Source of the DNA: Azospirillum rugosum | GTDB lineage: Bacteria; Pseudomonadota; Alphaproteobacteria; Azospirillales; Azospirillaceae | Length of the DNA stretch: 64,000 bases | Reading direction: 5' to 3' | Assembly (NCBI RefSeq): GCF_017876155.1 | Contig: NZ_JAGINP010000022.1 | Span: 1 to 64,000 of the forward strand | Shown: positions 62,305-64,000 of the stretch, piece after piece | Position numbering within the stretch: the first letter of the stretch is position 1 | How the letters are laid out: each line of letters begins with the position of its first letter | Made by a program: the position numbers and the translations under genes | Notes under the pieces: generated by a model | Databases searched by the model: none | What the model saw: only the letters and a program-made list of their open reading frames with translations | Told to the model about the DNA's origin: nothing

Positions 62305-63324
62305 TCAGGCTCCGGTCGTCAGCACCATCCGGAAGCGGGCCTTGCCGCTCATCATGCGGGCGTAGGCCTCGGCGGCGCGGTCGAGCGGCGCGGTCTCGAT
62401 CATCGTGCGGACGCCGGTCAGCGCGCTGAAGGCCATGGTGTCCTGCGAGTCCATCGCCGTCCCGGACGGCCAGCCCTGGATGGAGCGCCGCGCGGAGATG
62501 AGCTGCAAGGGCGTGACCTCGATCGGGTCGGCGGTGACGCCGACGATCAGCAGCTTGCCGTCCACGCCCAGCCCGTCGACCACGGCGGTCATCGCCTTGG
62601 AGCTGGTGGCGGTCGCCAGGATCACGCGGGCGCCGCCCAGCTTGGTCAGCTCCTCCGCAACGTTCTGCGCCTGGCTGTCGATGTAGCGGTGGGCGCCGAG
62701 CTGCCGGGCGAGCGGCTCCTTGTCCGTGCCGCGCGCGATGGCGACCGTGTGGAACCCCATCTTCACGGCGAACTGCACGCCCAGATGCCCCAGCCCGCCG
62801 ATGCCCAGGACGCCGACGAGGTCACCAGGGCGGGCGCCGCTGTGCCGCAGCGCGTTGAAGGTGGTGATGCCGGCGCAGAGCAGGGGTGCCGCCTCCTCCG
62901 ACGACAGCTCGTCGGGCACCAGGGCCAGGGCCTCCGACGGCGCCACCATGTAGTCGGCGTAGCCGCCGTCGTAGTGGAGGCCGGGGGTCTGGGCGAAGCG
63001 GCAGTTGATGAAGTCGCCGCGCCGGCAGCGGTCGCACCGGCCGCAATGGCCGCCGTGCCAGCCGACGCCGACCCGCTGCCCCGCCGCCCAGGTCTGGACC
63101 CCCGCCCCCACCGCGTCAATGATCCCGACGATCTCGTGCCCGGGCACCCGCGGGTACTGGATGTTGGGGAAGGCCCCTTCCACGGTGAAGGCGTCGCTGT
63201 GGCAGATGCCGCAGGCCTGGACCTTGATGCGGACTTGGCCGGAAGCGGCTTCGGGAATGTCGCGCTCGATCAGTTCGAGCGGTCCGTTGGGTTGGGCAAC
63301 CTGCACCGCGCGCATCTTCGCCAT
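62305..63324 (-). CDS. Zinc-dependent alcohol dehydrogenase
   Basis: 339 residues. A GroES-like catalytic domain with CGICHSD (38-44), GHE (62-64) and the structural-zinc cysteines in CGRCDRCRRGDFINC is followed by a Rossmann domain with GIGGLGHLGVQFA. The order fits NAD(P)-dependent AdhP/AdhT-type enzymes acting on primary alcohols or aldehydes. The motif GWHGGHCGRC is common in the alcohol dehydrogenases of soil proteobacteria. It is monocistronic. Confidence 0.93.
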   Translation of the reverse strand: MAKMRAVQVAQPNGPLELIERDIPEAASGQVRIKVQACGICHSDAFTVEGAFPNIQYPRVPGHEIVGIIDAVGAGVQTWAAGQRVGVGWHGGHCGRCDRCRRGDFINCRFAQTPGLHYDGGYADYMVAPSEALALVPDELSSEEAAPLLCAGITTFNALRHSGARPGDLVGVLGIGGLGHLGVQFAVKMGFHTVAIARGTDKEPLARQLGAHRYIDSQAQNVAEELTKLGGARVILATATSSKAMTAVVDGLGVDGKLLIVGVTADPIEVTPLQLISARRSIQGWPSGTAMDSQDTMAFSALTGVRTMIETAPLDRAAEAYARMMSGKARFRMVLTTGA

Positions 63325-63467
63325 GTCCGATCCCCCTTGCGTGTCCGGATGTCGTCTCCCTTATGGTGGCCCCCCTTGGGGCGGCGTGGCGCGACGCCCG
63401 TAGAGGCCCCGAACCAACAACCGTTTTCCCCCGCCGATGTTGCGCGGTCGTTTATCCCAAGCCGCCG

Positions 63468-63824
63468 TCAGACCCAGCCGAAGGCCCACGCCGCGCCGCC
63501 CGCGGCGACCGCCACCGCGACGAGGAACAACCCGACCGCGGAACGGCGCTGCTTCGCCTCGCGCTGCTCGACGTCGCGCCGTTTGCGGAGGAGATACTGC
63601 TGCTCGGGGCTGAGGAATTTCCCGGCGTCGGCGTCGAGCTTTGCGGAATAGCGCGGTTTGCGCCGTTTCAGCACGGACGACGACGACTTGGCTGAGAACG
63701 GGGACGCGAACGGAGTCCCCGCCCGGCCGGGCGATGGCCCGGATGCGCCCACCATCTCCGGAACCGAACCGGGCCCCAGACCCTTCTTGGCTTTCCGCGG
63801 CGCCTTGCGCCTTCTGCTCGCCAT
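63468..63824 (-). CDS. Small C-terminally anchored membrane protein
   Basis: 118 residues. A strongly basic N-terminus (MASRRRKAPRKAKKGLG), a Ser/Pro-rich middle and a charged segment (FLSPEQQYLLRKRRDVEQREAKQRR) lead to one C-terminal membrane helix (about 98-116). No family is recognised. Topology suggests a tail-anchored inner-membrane protein with the basic domain in the cytoplasm. Confidence 0.65.
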   Translation of the reverse strand: MASRRRKAPRKAKKGLGPGSVPEMVGASGPSPGRAGTPFASPFSAKSSSSVLKRRKPRYSAKLDADAGKFLSPEQQYLLRKRRDVEQREAKQRRSAVGLFLVAVAVAAGGAAWAFGWV

Positions 63825-63920
63825 GGCATGACCTCACTTTCGATGGCGCGCAGTGTCGCCCACCGCCGGGTGCGTCATCCAGGGACAAAATGACTCCCGC
63901 TGTGTCTCACCGCCCGCCCG

Positions 63921-64000
63921 TCACCGTCCCGCGCCGGCGTCGGCGGTGCTGCGGAAGCGCTTCCGGTAGTCGAGCGGCGTGATCCCCAGGTTGCGCAGGA
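63921..64000 (-). CDS. AraC-family transcriptional regulator, C-terminal fragment (cut by window edge)
   Basis: The last 25 codons (LRNLGITPLDYRKRFRSTADA then GAGR and TGA at 63921-63923) match the end of the second AraC helix-turn-helix (G-(I/V)-(S/T)-P-x-x-YR-x-RF). This is typical of GlxA-like AraC regulators. The rest lies to the right of the window. It is too short to name a target. Confidence 0.75.
   Translation of the reverse strand, partial: LRNLGITPLDYRKRFRSTADAGAGR

Overview
The window looks like chromosomal DNA of an alphaproteobacterium of the Rhodospirillales, most likely Azospirillum. The partial 16S rRNA at the left edge fits that genus. Supporting signs are the very high GC content, the strong GC bias at third codon positions (which produces long meaningless antisense frames), and the density of two-component, chemotaxis and hybrid-kinase genes. 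The genus is an inference from sequence character; no database was searched.

Layout. 1-1000: 5' end of a 16S gene on the minus strand with its leader and a good promoter. 1.0-6.7 kb: MarR regulator, CheY-like receiver, KefB-type cation/proton antiporter, a large membrane protein and a UDG-superfamily protein. 6.8-10.6 kb: minus-strand sulfate ABC importer (sbp-cysT-cysW-cysA). 10.9-16.9 kb: DUF1612/Fic-like protein, Rrf2 regulator, MBL hydrolase, an unrecognised 497-residue protein, OsmC protein and a TRAP-type binding protein. 17.1-20.7 kb: nadA-nadB-nadC (de novo NAD synthesis) behind two tandem operator-like palindromes. 20.8-32.5 kb: M20 deacylase, a 1797-residue Ser/Thr kinase/AAA/GAF/histidine kinase, DUF427 and DUF6494 proteins, a wrecked acyl-CoA dehydrogenase, an SDR and a hybrid histidine kinase. 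32.8-36.9 kb: divergent haem cluster (cytochrome b, SHP-like cytochrome, dihaem cytochrome) facing a PepSY protein and a PhoP/PhoQ-like pair. 38.0-42.9 kb: LuxR-type regulator, LOV blue-light hybrid histidine kinase, CheY-like receiver and a chemoreceptor.

43.2-59.2 kb is the most notable part: a 14-gene type IV pilus/type II secretion-like locus. It encodes prepilin peptidase, secretin, a small membrane protein, a lipoprotein, major pilin, a Ser/Thr kinase carrying an FGE-sulfatase domain, an assembly ATPase with an N-terminal FHA (phosphothreonine-binding) domain, a platform protein, four minor-pilin-like proteins, a PilM/PilN-like fusion and a PilO-like protein. The kinase overlaps the FHA-ATPase by 4 bp. 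This suggests a fibre machine whose motor is controlled by threonine phosphorylation. No retraction ATPase is present.

59.2-64 kb: lytic transglycosylase, PHB-depolymerase-type esterase, CopG regulator with a palindromic operator-like site, zinc alcohol dehydrogenase, a small membrane protein and the C-terminus of an AraC-family regulator. No tRNA, CRISPR array, integrase or transposase was seen. Several intergenic regions carry dispersed palindromic repeats of at least three families.
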